Shown: piece by piece, positions 19,388 through 25,812 of the stretch
Numbering within the stretch: the first letter of the stretch is position 1
Layout: each line of letters begins with the position of its first letter
From: Photobacterium marinum
GTDB taxonomy: Bacteria > Pseudomonadota > Gammaproteobacteria > Enterobacterales > Vibrionaceae
Direction: 5' to 3'
Assembly: GCF_000331515.1 (NCBI RefSeq)
Contig: NZ_AMZO01000023.1
Coordinates: forward strand, 1-64,000
DNA: 64,000 nt
Translations under genes and position numbers: made by a program
The notes under the pieces: model-generated
The model's database searches: none
Seen by the model: only the letters and a program-made list of their open reading frames with translations
What the model was told of the DNA's origin: nothing

Positions 19388-19556
19388 ACTGGCTTAAAAC
19401 TATAGCTAGCACAATAAACAGCACAAGTAACAACGGCCTACGTACCAATAGCGCGAGCAGCATAGCAAGTACCTCACCACAATCAGCTATGCCGTTTGCG
19501 GCTTTTTGCCACCACGCAAGTGGCGGGTCACCCCAGTCACGCTTAAATTTTTTCAT
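19386..19556 (-). CDS. Small single-pass membrane protein
   Basis: This 56-residue open frame starts MKKFKRDWGDPPLAWWQKAA and ends in a strongly hydrophobic segment (about 28-55, including MLLALLV and LLLVLFIVLAIVL). A positively charged N-terminus followed by one transmembrane helix suggests an inner-membrane peptide with a cytoplasmic N-terminus. Its own ribosome-binding site is weak, but its start lies inside the 3' end of the tiny frame upstream (ATGAAAAAATTTAA), which suggests translational coupling. A degenerate sequence related to its first 20 codons recurs at about 23630-23680. Function unknown. Confidence 0.45.
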   Translation of the reverse strand: MKKFKRDWGDPPLAWWQKAANGIADCGEVLAMLLALLVRRPLLLVLFIVLAIVLSQ

Positions 19557-19596
19557 AGCTACACATTAAAATAATAAAGGTTGCAAATAGAGCCAT
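19543..19596 (-). CDS. Possible 17-residue hydrophobic leader peptide
   Basis: ATG with AAAGGTG seven nt upstream opens a 17-codon frame, MALFATFIILMCSYEKI. It overlaps the start of the 56-residue membrane protein in another frame. The segment TCTATTTGCAACCTTTA is partly duplicated 39 bp upstream (about 19616-19635). This could be a coupled leader or a toxin-like peptide. Evidence is only the ribosome-binding site, hydrophobicity and overlap. Confidence 0.35.
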   Translation of the reverse strand: MALFATFIILMCSYEKI

Positions 19597-19670
19597 AATT
19601 ATCACCTTTGCTCGTTAAAGGTTGTAAATAGAACCGTAACAAGTGCTAGAGGTTTTCTCTTTTTTGCGGC

Positions 19671-20105
19671 TTAGCTTTTGTTTGCGTGACTTTGCAATCG
19701 TTGCAACATATACACTAACTCAACATCATCATTTGAGTACGGACTGGCAAATTGCGGTATTTCAAACCACTGCTCCTCCTGCCCGCATTTCACATAAGCT
19801 TTAACATCATCAACCAATACAGCGGATTCAGCTTCGCAATCGGGAATGAAATTTAGATCTTTTGTTTGACCACTCCAGTCCACATACTCCATAGTTTCAA
19901 ACCAAGCAGGGGCGACACCTTCAGACACTAATAATTGTGCTATTTGCCTGAACTTAGCCTCTTTTACGGTGGTAAACATTACTACGCGTTCAGCGATATC
20001 TTTGCATCCAACCAAAAATTCATACAGATGTGGCCTCGGTATTTGGCTAATAGCGTTGGATATCAATGTGCCTTCGAGATCTAATGCAATCACTTCAGTT
20101 TTCAT
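19671..20105 (-). CDS. HAD-like (NIF/FCP1-type) phosphatase domain protein
   Basis: This 144-residue protein has HAD motif I, VIALDLEGTLIS (nucleophile Asp9). Motif II is likely the TT of VVMFTTV, and motif IV/III is AVLVDDVKAYV. The usual acid/base Asp two residues after the nucleophile is Glu11. DxE also occurs in the HAD enzymes ThrH and MtnC, so activity is plausible. ATG 20105 with an upstream AAGG is preferred over the in-frame TTG at 20117. It is the last of three same-strand genes with gaps of 9 and 13 nt. Substrate unknown. Confidence 0.7.
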   Translation of the reverse strand: MKTEVIALDLEGTLISNAISQIPRPHLYEFLVGCKDIAERVVMFTTVKEAKFRQIAQLLVSEGVAPAWFETMEYVDWSGQTKDLNFIPDCEAESAVLVDDVKAYVKCGQEEQWFEIPQFASPYSNDDVELVYMLQRLQSHANKS

Positions 20106-20118
20106 CACAACCTTCAAA

Positions 20119-20325
20119 TTATTTATCTGCGTCCGTCATGGCTGCTTGCAACTTTGCAATGGCGTCCATCAGTATGGCGGCCACTTTGGGGCTGTTTGTT
20201 GTATCAACCTCGTTCCCGTACAAAATGCCTATTTCGCCATCCTTATTTAGCACAACGCCAGCTACGGCACCCTCTGATAGGTCTTTAAATAGTTCCTCAG
20301 CAGTTTTATTGAAATCTTCAAGCAT
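20119..20325 (-). CDS. Hypothetical small protein in the SOS-box operon
   Basis: This 68-residue acidic protein (MLEDFNKTAEELFKDLSEGA) has an N-terminal helix, a likely beta hairpin with GVVLNKDGEIGILYG, and a C-terminal helix rich in Ala. A strong TAGGAGA precedes the ATG. It is the middle gene of a three-gene minus-strand operon. No family is recognised. Confidence 0.62.
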   Translation of the reverse strand: MLEDFNKTAEELFKDLSEGAVAGVVLNKDGEIGILYGNEVDTTNSPKVAAILMDAIAKLQAAMTDADK

Positions 20326-20334
20326 GTGATTCTC

Positions 20335-20880
20335 CTACAAGTCCGCTAGTTGAAATAACTGTCCATGAGCGTGCCGGATTTTCCCCTCTACAACGGGCTC
20401 ATCTACCACTCGTTTAACCACCCTTGACCCAACACCAAAATGGGTTCTGATGGCGCACAAAGTCAGCCAGCGCTGCACTATGAACAGATTGAAAATAGCG
20501 CTTTTCAATCGCTGATGCTGTAGTTCATTGTATTCCATGGCAGGGACACAGCAACCAACGTTCGAAAGGGTGCTGTGTACGGCACACGCAACGTCACTGC
20601 GCGTGCAAATGTGCTCTATGACACAAGCAAGCGGCCTGTCCTTGGTCACTGCCTCCACGCGTCCAACATCAGTAGTTATCAGTGTTTCGGTTAACATGGA
20701 AACAAGCATAAAATCCGCACCGTTGGGAATTTTGGGGGCTACTACTCCTAGACGCTCTCCACCGCAGATCGGCAGCTTTGTTAGGGTATTTGCCGAACAC
20801 AACACTCTTGAATCGCCAACAAATGAACTGATATCTGTGACACGTATGCTGTCACAATCTAACACCAAAACATCGCCCAT
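20335..20880 (-). CDS. Unknown protein with a possible C-terminal winged helix, first gene of an SOS-box operon
   Basis: This 181-residue protein starts MGDVLVLDCDSIRVTDISSF. ATG 20880 has a strong GGAAGGAATAAGG upstream and is preferred over an in-frame GTG at 20904. The last about 50 residues (WLTLCAIRTHFGVGSRVVKR, then VVDEPVVEGKIRHAHGQLFQ) resemble a winged helix: two helices plus an antiparallel wing. Eight Cys are spread over the sequence. A LexA-box palindrome lies 39 nt upstream of its start. It may be a regulator of this operon or of the divergent UmuD-like gene. Weak assignment. Confidence 0.55.
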   Translation of the reverse strand: MGDVLVLDCDSIRVTDISSFVGDSRVLCSANTLTKLPICGGERLGVVAPKIPNGADFMLVSMLTETLITTDVGRVEAVTKDRPLACVIEHICTRSDVACAVHSTLSNVGCCVPAMEYNELQHQRLKSAIFNLFIVQRWLTLCAIRTHFGVGSRVVKRVVDEPVVEGKIRHAHGQLFQLADL

Positions 20881-20918
20881 TGCCTTATTCCTTCCCAAGA
20901 CCACACACCTTAATTACA

Positions 20919-20934
20919 CTGTATATGCATACAG
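20919..20934. promoter_or_regulatory. LexA (SOS) box in a divergent promoter region
   Basis: CTGTATATGCATACAG is a perfect 16-bp CTGT-N8-ACAG palindrome that closely fits the gamma-proteobacterial LexA consensus. It lies between the minus-strand operon starting at 20880 and the UmuD'-like gene starting at 20992, so LexA could repress both directions. Confidence 0.82.
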
Positions 20935-20991
20935 GAGTATTGTGCAACAAATGTACATTAACTGGTATAAAAAAAAGATGATGGGGGTGAT

Positions 20992-21360
20992 ATGGCTGCA
21001 TTTCCAAGTCCAGCAGCGGGGTACGAGGATAGATGCGTTTGGGAAGAGCTAGGCGATTTTTTGGTGCCTAAGCCTGCTGCCACAATGTTGTGGTTGGTTC
21101 GGGAAGACTTTCACAAGGCAAACCTTTCAAGGGGTGACTTACTTGTTGTTGAAATGGACAGAGTTGCGAGCAGTGGATGTTTGGCATTGGTGGACTACCA
21201 AGGGGCTCGATTTGTTTGCCAAATGTTTTATAAAAATGGTGCTTGGTATGCCATTACGGATAGCAGAGCAGGTAGGGTCGCGGACGAGGAGTTTACATGT
21301 GTTGGGGTGATAACGCGTTTCATTAAGAACCAGTTGAACGATAACACGGAGGTGCTTTAA
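20992..21360 (+). CDS. UmuD'-like protein without catalytic residues
   Basis: This 122-residue protein aligns with UmuD/LexA S24 domains: FPSPAAGYEDR at residues 4-14 matches the FPSPAADY segment of UmuD, GDLLVVE at 48-54 matches GDLLIVD, and GVITRFIKN matches the UmuD C-terminus. It starts about where UmuD is self-cleaved, so it looks like a ready-made UmuD'. In an ungapped alignment between conserved GDLL and the active site, the Ser of GDSM is Asp39 (REDF) and the catalytic Lys is Cys76. It cannot be a normal S24 protease. GGGGGTGAT precedes the ATG and a LexA box lies 58 nt upstream. No umuC is nearby. Confidence 0.78.
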   Translation: MAAFPSPAAGYEDRCVWEELGDFLVPKPAATMLWLVREDFHKANLSRGDLLVVEMDRVASSGCLALVDYQGARFVCQMFYKNGAWYAITDSRAGRVADEEFTCVGVITRFIKNQLNDNTEVL

Positions 21361-21402
21361 GAGTGGGCAGTAGAGGAGTCCCTTCCCTCTAACTACTTTT
21401 TA

Positions 21403-21570
21403 CTAAGCCATATTCTGTAAAGCTGTTAAAAGCTGTTCAGGTATAGCTATTGGCTCTCCTAACAACTGCACTATGAGATAAATCTCAAATGCTGTGACAG
21501 AAAAGTCGAAACCTTTGCTGTCATTGTTAGTGTTGCCATTTTTTTTGATGATTTTATAAGTTAAGCGCAT
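21403..21570 (-). CDS. Small hypothetical protein
   Basis: This 55-residue open frame starts MRLTYKIIKKNGNTNNDSKG and continues with a helical half containing AFEIYLIVQLLGEPIAIPEQ. A strong AAGGAGA lies 5 nt before the ATG, the main reason to believe it. It sits alone, convergent with the UmuD'-like gene and 260 bp from the next minus-strand gene. Function unknown. Confidence 0.5.
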   Translation of the reverse strand: MRLTYKIIKKNGNTNNDSKGFDFSVTAFEIYLIVQLLGEPIAIPEQLLTALQNMA

Positions 21571-21832
21571 TGGCTCTCCTTATTAAAGAAATGAAAGAAA
21601 TGTGCTCGCGCACGCCTTGCAGCCTTCCTTCTTCATCATCACTCATCTGTAAACCAAAGGTGTTGCTATGGTATTCCTTTACCTATTTTTTATTAAAACA
21701 GGCAGGCAATTAAGTCACTCGATCTTGTAACTCTCACCTACCTATCAGTGCAACATTGTGCATAATTTAGACGGTTAAGTCAAGGATCACTAACAAAACA
21801 AGGGTTAAACCTGACGGGTGGGAACTCTGAAA

Positions 21833-22123
21833 TTAGGAGTATTTATCTGGATTATTCATCCCCATCGAATCACCGTGCACTTGGATTTGGTAGTTATCTT
21901 CTTCAACAACATTTTCTTGTGTTGATTTCGGCTTAAGTGTTGCCACTTCAATATAATCTAACAGCGCATTTATCTGACCAGTTCGTACGATATGATCTGG
22001 CGTCTGATTGTCGAATGCAGGGATTTGTTCATGTGTGAACCAGTGCTCGGCATATGCTCTACTGCACAAGCCTTGGCTGACCATGAACGACACGACTCTT
22101 TCTTTGTTTGTTGAGTGGCGCAT
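21833..22123 (-). CDS. Hypothetical protein, intact copy of a duplicated gene
   Basis: This 96-residue protein starts MRHSTNKERVVSFMVSQGLC. Start 22123 is chosen because it has AAAGGG upstream and because the duplicate at 25.1-25.4 kb (MHFAENKEKVLTYMVSKG) aligns from this Met. An in-frame ATG 24 nt further up exists. The N-terminal half (TNKERVVSFMVSQGLCSRAY) resembles a small HTH-like unit; the middle, HIVRTGQINALLDYIEVATL, is helical. About 200 bp of upstream sequence is also duplicated. No named family is recognised. Confidence 0.65.
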   Translation of the reverse strand: MRHSTNKERVVSFMVSQGLCSRAYAEHWFTHEQIPAFDNQTPDHIVRTGQINALLDYIEVATLKPKSTQENVVEEDNYQIQVHGDSMGMNNPDKYS

Positions 22124-22146
22124 AGATGTAACCCTTTGATGAGCCA

Positions 22147-22561
22147 TATAAGATAATAATAGGCATTATTGAGTTGTATGATTGCATTTCGCTGAGCAAA
22201 TAGTTTTGAGAAAACGAATTTCTAAAGCACAAAAACTCACACCTCTTTTTGTCACAGGTAGTGAAAAGTGAGAGCTCGTGATAACTTATTGTTATGTTTG
22301 GTGTTTTTGTCTTTGGTTAGAGCTTTTCTGTGGGGGCTCCTAGAAATAGTTAAAGACAGGTTGAGTAAATTCGCTGAATCCCAAAGCGCATGATTAATAG
22401 CGTCACCTAGTAACGCATAGCATCTTGGGTATTAACGAAGAGGTGAATGCGATTCGCACAAGAAAAGCTAGAATAAGCATGGTTAATTTCAAAAACTTAC
22501 GTTAGGTGCATATACATCAATTGTGTAATATAAAGCCCTGATGCAAGTAGTGGGGGGCAAC
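22147..22561. other. Upstream region of the duplicated gene and of the AbiTii-like gene
   Basis: 22147-22345 resembles 25420-25615, including TCACACCTCTTTTTGTC (22237-22253) and CAACTTATTGTTATG-like sequence. A copy of the element palindrome lies at 22400-22416. The promoter of the AbiTii-like gene should be in 22420-22540. No gene is seen. Confidence 0.5.
22400..22416. repeat. Distant fifth copy of the element palindrome
   Basis: GCGTCACCTAGTAACGC is identical over 17 bp to the copies at 18234 and 18474. It lies 160 bp before the AbiTii-like gene. Confidence 0.8.
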
Positions 22562-23455
22562 ATGACTCAGTCGGTGATTTTAGATATTCAAGAAGAGGCA
22601 ATGAATGAAAGTTTGACACTTTCTTCTCTGCTTCTTAAGGCGTACACCGTAGCGACCAAACTGGAGCTTAGAGATTTTGCTGATTGGGCTAAATCTGAAA
22701 TGAATGGCTATAACTGTTTTGGTAAAGAGCTTCCCGACTATCGCAGCCCTAAAGGTCGTCTTCGCGCTTTCAATGGACAGGGTTGGACACCAGTTCAAAT
22801 CTCCGATAGAAACTTTGAAAAGCTCTTATCGACTGCTTATTGTTTTGAATCTATGGCAGAAATTGAGGATATCCTTTGTAAGATGAAGGAAGAGGTATAT
22901 TACCCCCTCAATGGTAAGCAATCTCACATGGTAGGCGAGTTAGTTAATTTTCGTACTGAATATGCTGTTTTTGTCAGTCGAAGTGCATTGAAGCGAATTT
23001 CCACCAAGGTTAGAACGTCAATTCTTGATTGGGCTTTAGAGCTTGAGAAAAATGGTGTTAAAGGGGAAGGGGTATCATTTACGAGGCACGAAAAGGAGAT
23101 AGCAAGAGTGACGACAAACAACATAACTATTAGCGGACCTTTTCAAGGTATTTTGGGTGATGTACAGGATAGTCAAATTACACAAAACCTGTCGATGACA
23201 AACCAGAAGGGAGACACTGAGGCGCTTATCAGACTTTTGAAAGAAAAAGATGTTTCTGACCCTGACATTGAAGAGCTTATGAGCGCTATCGAATTGGATG
23301 GTGAAGTTCTGCCAGAAAAGGGCTTTGGAGTCAGAGTTTCTTCGTGGATAGGCAACATGATTACAAAGGCTGCAACTGGAGCTTGGAGTATTGGGGTCGG
23401 GGCAGCAGGTAGTTTCCTTGGAAATGTAATCGGTCATTATTACGGGTTGTCATAA
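22562..23455 (+). CDS. AbiTii-like abortive-infection protein with membrane-like C-terminus
   Basis: This 297-residue protein has an N-terminal AbiTii-type domain: VILDIQEEAMNESLTLSSLL, LRDFADWAKSEMNGY and LPDYRSPKGRLRAFNGQGW. AbiTii domains occur in phage-exclusion proteins; the mechanism is not defined. A middle segment, TTNNITISGPFQGILGDVQD, is a beta-rich linker seen in other AbiTii proteins. The C-terminus (about 260-297) is Gly/Ala-rich (MITKAATGAWSIGVGAAGSF) and may insert into or span the membrane. ATG 22562 follows GGGGGG and is preferred over the ATG at 22541. It is lower in G+C than backbone genes. Confidence 0.78.
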   Translation: MTQSVILDIQEEAMNESLTLSSLLLKAYTVATKLELRDFADWAKSEMNGYNCFGKELPDYRSPKGRLRAFNGQGWTPVQISDRNFEKLLSTAYCFESMAEIEDILCKMKEEVYYPLNGKQSHMVGELVNFRTEYAVFVSRSALKRISTKVRTSILDWALELEKNGVKGEGVSFTRHEKEIARVTTNNITISGPFQGILGDVQDSQITQNLSMTNQKGDTEALIRLLKEKDVSDPDIEELMSAIELDGEVLPEKGFGVRVSSWIGNMITKAATGAWSIGVGAAGSFLGNVIGHYYGLS

Positions 23456-24110
23456 TTTGCTCCTTCCTTTGATGTATCCACATCCCAATTAACCTTGTTG
23501 GGATTAAAGTCGATTTCCGTCTCATTCAAAAAAGCCACTCCATGACTGGCGTGGCTCACTCACTTATTGTTTTTTTGTTTTAGTTTGATTTGCGGCCTCA
23601 GCTGCGGTGATGCCAAAGCGCAGAGGTGGTTTACGGCTTTTTGCTTTGTGGTCGCCCCACTAACGTTTATGCCTTTTCACGCATCATTCACCATTGTCCT
23701 CTGTGGCGGTTCGTTACCCCGCAATATCCATGAACCAAATCAGGGATGAAAGGTACTCATAGTAACTTTATTTTGATTAGGCAAGGAGCAATCTGTTAGT
23801 CAGATAGGTGGGGGGTCTTACATCTACTAAACGACAACTTATAATGTCCTTTGGGCAAGAGCTCATCAATGCTAGAAAGTATTTACGGTAAATTTATGGA
23901 GCGGCATTTCAGTGAGTAGGAGGGGGGTGAATAAGAAGGAGATGTGGGAATTTGTATGGACTAATCAATGAATTAGTCTATTATCTTCCAGAAAAGGCAA
24001 ACCCCAAGATCTGCTAGCTAAAGCTCGTCTTGGGGCTCTAAGTAGATTGTTGAGGGCGCATGATAGTCAGTGGGGCCGTTCAACTGCTCTGATAGGAAGT
24101 TTAGAAAAAC
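23456..24110. other. Gene-poor gap between the two abortive-infection genes
   Basis: 23497-23690 is a diverged direct copy of 19324-19556: both start GTTGGGATTA, then carry a GCCAC/GTGGC hairpin, then a TGGGG-GAC-rich segment preceding a GCAAAAAGCCG-like block. The frame related to the 56-residue membrane protein is not intact here. 23700-24110 shows nothing I can name and must contain the promoter of the Abi/HEPN gene. Confidence 0.5.
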
Positions 24111-25160
24111 ATGGCAGAAAGTCAAGAAAAATATGCTTATACTGATATCATTTGCGAAAAGAGCAAAGGAGAGTGGATCGAGCTAAGCCTTTCGGAAGAA
24201 CGCTTTTCCCCTTATATGTATAAGGCTGGCCATGATTATGAAAAAGCATTCAATCTATACTTATATAACGCTCGATTATCAAAAGCCTTCTTGTTTCCTC
24301 TGCATGCATTAGAAGTAGCCCTTCGAAACAAGATGCAATCCATCTTTGCAAAAGAATTTTGCGATGATTGGCATGAAGACGAAGACTTTCGTGAAATGCT
24401 TTCTGAGGACGGTTTGAAATCTCTCGATAGAGCCATCAAGAATGCGACTACTACAGATATAGAAGATGTAGTCGCTAACACTACATTTGAGCTATGGACT
24501 TATTTACTCCACCCTCAGTACAGTGACTTTTGGCGACAAAACTTCACTAAGTTGTGCGGCTCAAATATCAGCCGTGGTCAGTTTTATGGGAAAGTAAAAA
24601 CGCTCAATGATTTTCGTAATCGTATTGCCCATTATGAGCCTATTCTTGAAAAAAATTGCTTTCAGAGACATTTAGATATTCTTGAAGTCATAAAATATTT
24701 GAACTTAGAGGCATATAACTGGGTAAAAAAACATTCGACTGTCGACGCCGTTTTACTAACTGAGCCAGCCCCATCTGGTAGCACGCAGCCTTTGTTAAAA
24801 GAGAAAGTCGACATAGACTTTGCCGTAATTCAAAGCACTTGCCTCTTAAACATTCTTCCATCAAATCGTTTCTTAGTCTGCGATGATAAAGCTATTGTTA
24901 TTGACTATCGAGATATAGCTAAGTATTTGCTTTCTCAGAAAGATGCTTCAGGAGACTTGATGCTGGAGCTAAGTAAAGTCACTATAGATGACGTAATTCA
25001 GTCTCGTAATCTCAAAAAGAATTTCGTTGTGTGTGGCGAAACTGAAAGCTTCATTCACACTAAAAAGATTTTTCAAGGAAAAAGAACAAAATACATTATT
25101 GTCCAGAGCCCAACGAAAGGGATGACAGGCGTTATTGAAAAGCCCCACCGCCAGTTATAA
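24111..25160 (+). CDS. Abi-like family protein with a HEPN RNase motif
   Basis: This 349-residue protein resembles the AbiD/AbiF (Abi_2) family. Its N-terminal half has LSEERFSPYMYKAGHDYEKA and LFPLHALEVALRNKMQ. The HEPN signature is FRNRIAHYEP (Arg169-Asn170-x3-His174), the R-x4-H site of HEPN ribonucleases. The C-terminal about 130 residues are a separate unassigned domain (ILPSNRFLVCDDKAIVIDYR). HEPN Abi proteins act by cutting RNA in infected cells; that activity is inferred. GGAAG precedes the ATG. It pairs with the AbiTii-like gene as a defence cassette. Confidence 0.78.
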   Translation: MAESQEKYAYTDIICEKSKGEWIELSLSEERFSPYMYKAGHDYEKAFNLYLYNARLSKAFLFPLHALEVALRNKMQSIFAKEFCDDWHEDEDFREMLSEDGLKSLDRAIKNATTTDIEDVVANTTFELWTYLLHPQYSDFWRQNFTKLCGSNISRGQFYGKVKTLNDFRNRIAHYEPILEKNCFQRHLDILEVIKYLNLEAYNWVKKHSTVDAVLLTEPAPSGSTQPLLKEKVDIDFAVIQSTCLLNILPSNRFLVCDDKAIVIDYRDIAKYLLSQKDASGDLMLELSKVTIDDVIQSRNLKKNFVVCGETESFIHTKKIFQGKRTKYIIVQSPTKGMTGVIEKPHRQL

Positions 25161-25422
25161 GCAAGTCGTACGACTTGCACAGGGTAATCATCTTCCTCCG
25201 AGGCTTCCTCTTGCTTTATCTTAGTCTCAAATGTTGCGGCCTCAAGATAATCTAGTAACGCATTTACTTGTCCGGTTCTGATGATGTGCTCTGGTGTTTC
25301 ATGGTCGAAGGCGGTGATTTGCTCATGGTTGAACCAATACTCGGCATATTCTCGGCTACAAATCCCTTGCTGACCATGTAGGTCAAAACCTTTTCTTTGT
25401 TTTCAGCAAAGTGCATAAATCC
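25145..25422 (-). pseudogene. Broken copy of the 96-residue duplicated gene (single-base deletion)
   Basis: Reading the minus strand from 25418, the frame gives MHFAENKEKVLTYMVSKG, matching the intact copy, and then loses similarity. Shifting frame after codon AGC restores it: CSREYAEYWFNHEQITAFDH, then ETPEHIIRTGQVNALLDYLE, against CSRAYAEHWFTHEQIPAFDN and QTPDHIVRTGQINALLDYIE. The difference is one missing base, G on the plus strand between 25368 and 25369. The restored frame then runs into the end of the Abi/HEPN gene, so the original 3' end is also lost. Confidence 0.8.
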
Positions 25423-25456
25423 CCCTGCAATAAGCCCTATAAGATAAATATAGGAG

Positions 25457-25515
25457 GACAAAAAAGGTGTGAGAAAATGAATGTCCAGAGCGCAATAATT
25501 CACACCTTTTTTGTC
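25457..25515. repeat. Perfect 16-bp inverted repeat near the right end of the element
   Basis: GACAAAAAAGGTGTGA (25457-25472) and TCACACCTTTTTTGTC (25500-25515) are exact reverse complements with a 27-bp centre. The right arm is followed by TAACCAAAAGTGTGAAG, a further half-site. The corresponding sequence at 22197-22253 keeps the right arm (one mismatch) but not the left. Position, about 40 bp upstream of a minus-strand start, suits an operator; proximity to the element end also allows a recombination site. Confidence 0.75.
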
Positions 25516-25690
25516 ACAGATAACCAAAAGTGTGAAGGCAAGACAACTTATTGTTATGTATGGTGTCTCACCCCTTTTCTCATAATTTTTCTGTAGGGGT
25601 GAAAGAAGACGATTATGATGTGGAGATCATCTACAAGCCATAATCGGTTTAGTTCTGCCGTTACCTTCGGTTGAAAATTCGGTTGAAAAT

Positions 25691-25722
25691 AAGAAAAGCC
25701 GCTCACCAGAGCGGCTTTTTTG
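25691..25722. terminator. Terminator between element and yjjP
   Basis: AAAAGCCGCTC/GAGCGGCTTTTTT form a strong stem with a T-tract on the plus strand. It is probably at or just beyond the element's right limit. A 12-bp tandem repeat, TTCGGTTGAAAA twice (about 25668-25691), lies just left of it. Confidence 0.8.
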
Positions 25723-25812
25723 TGTCTAATCAACGTGCGCGCTCTCTCTTTGCCGGATAATTACGCGGTTAATTTATTTCTAACTACGGCGAAATTCAGA
25801 AGAGGGATAAAA

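Larger units (their letters stand above)
11161..25690. mobile_element. Integrative element of the SE (strand-biased circularizing, Tn6283-like) type, approximate limits
   Basis: This block of about 14.5 kb separates obgE from yjjP-yjjB-folA, which are close neighbours in related genomes. Its first four genes overlap and encode two complete tyrosine recombinases, a catalytically degenerate third protein, and a small HTH/coiled-coil protein. To my recollection this is the intA-tfp-intB-srap core of SE elements. Base composition is lower in G+C than the flanks. Cargo is mostly unknown small genes plus abortive-infection genes. There is no conjugation gene, transposase, tRNA target or obvious long terminal direct repeat. 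Left limit lies between 11,102 and 11,358 and right limit between 25,616 and 25,695; both are inferred. Confidence 0.72.

Noticed and set aside
23567..23749. 60-residue open frame on the plus strand between the two Abi genes
   Set aside because: No ribosome-binding site, and it lies in the decayed copy of the 19.3-19.6 kb module, whose related frame is on the other strand.
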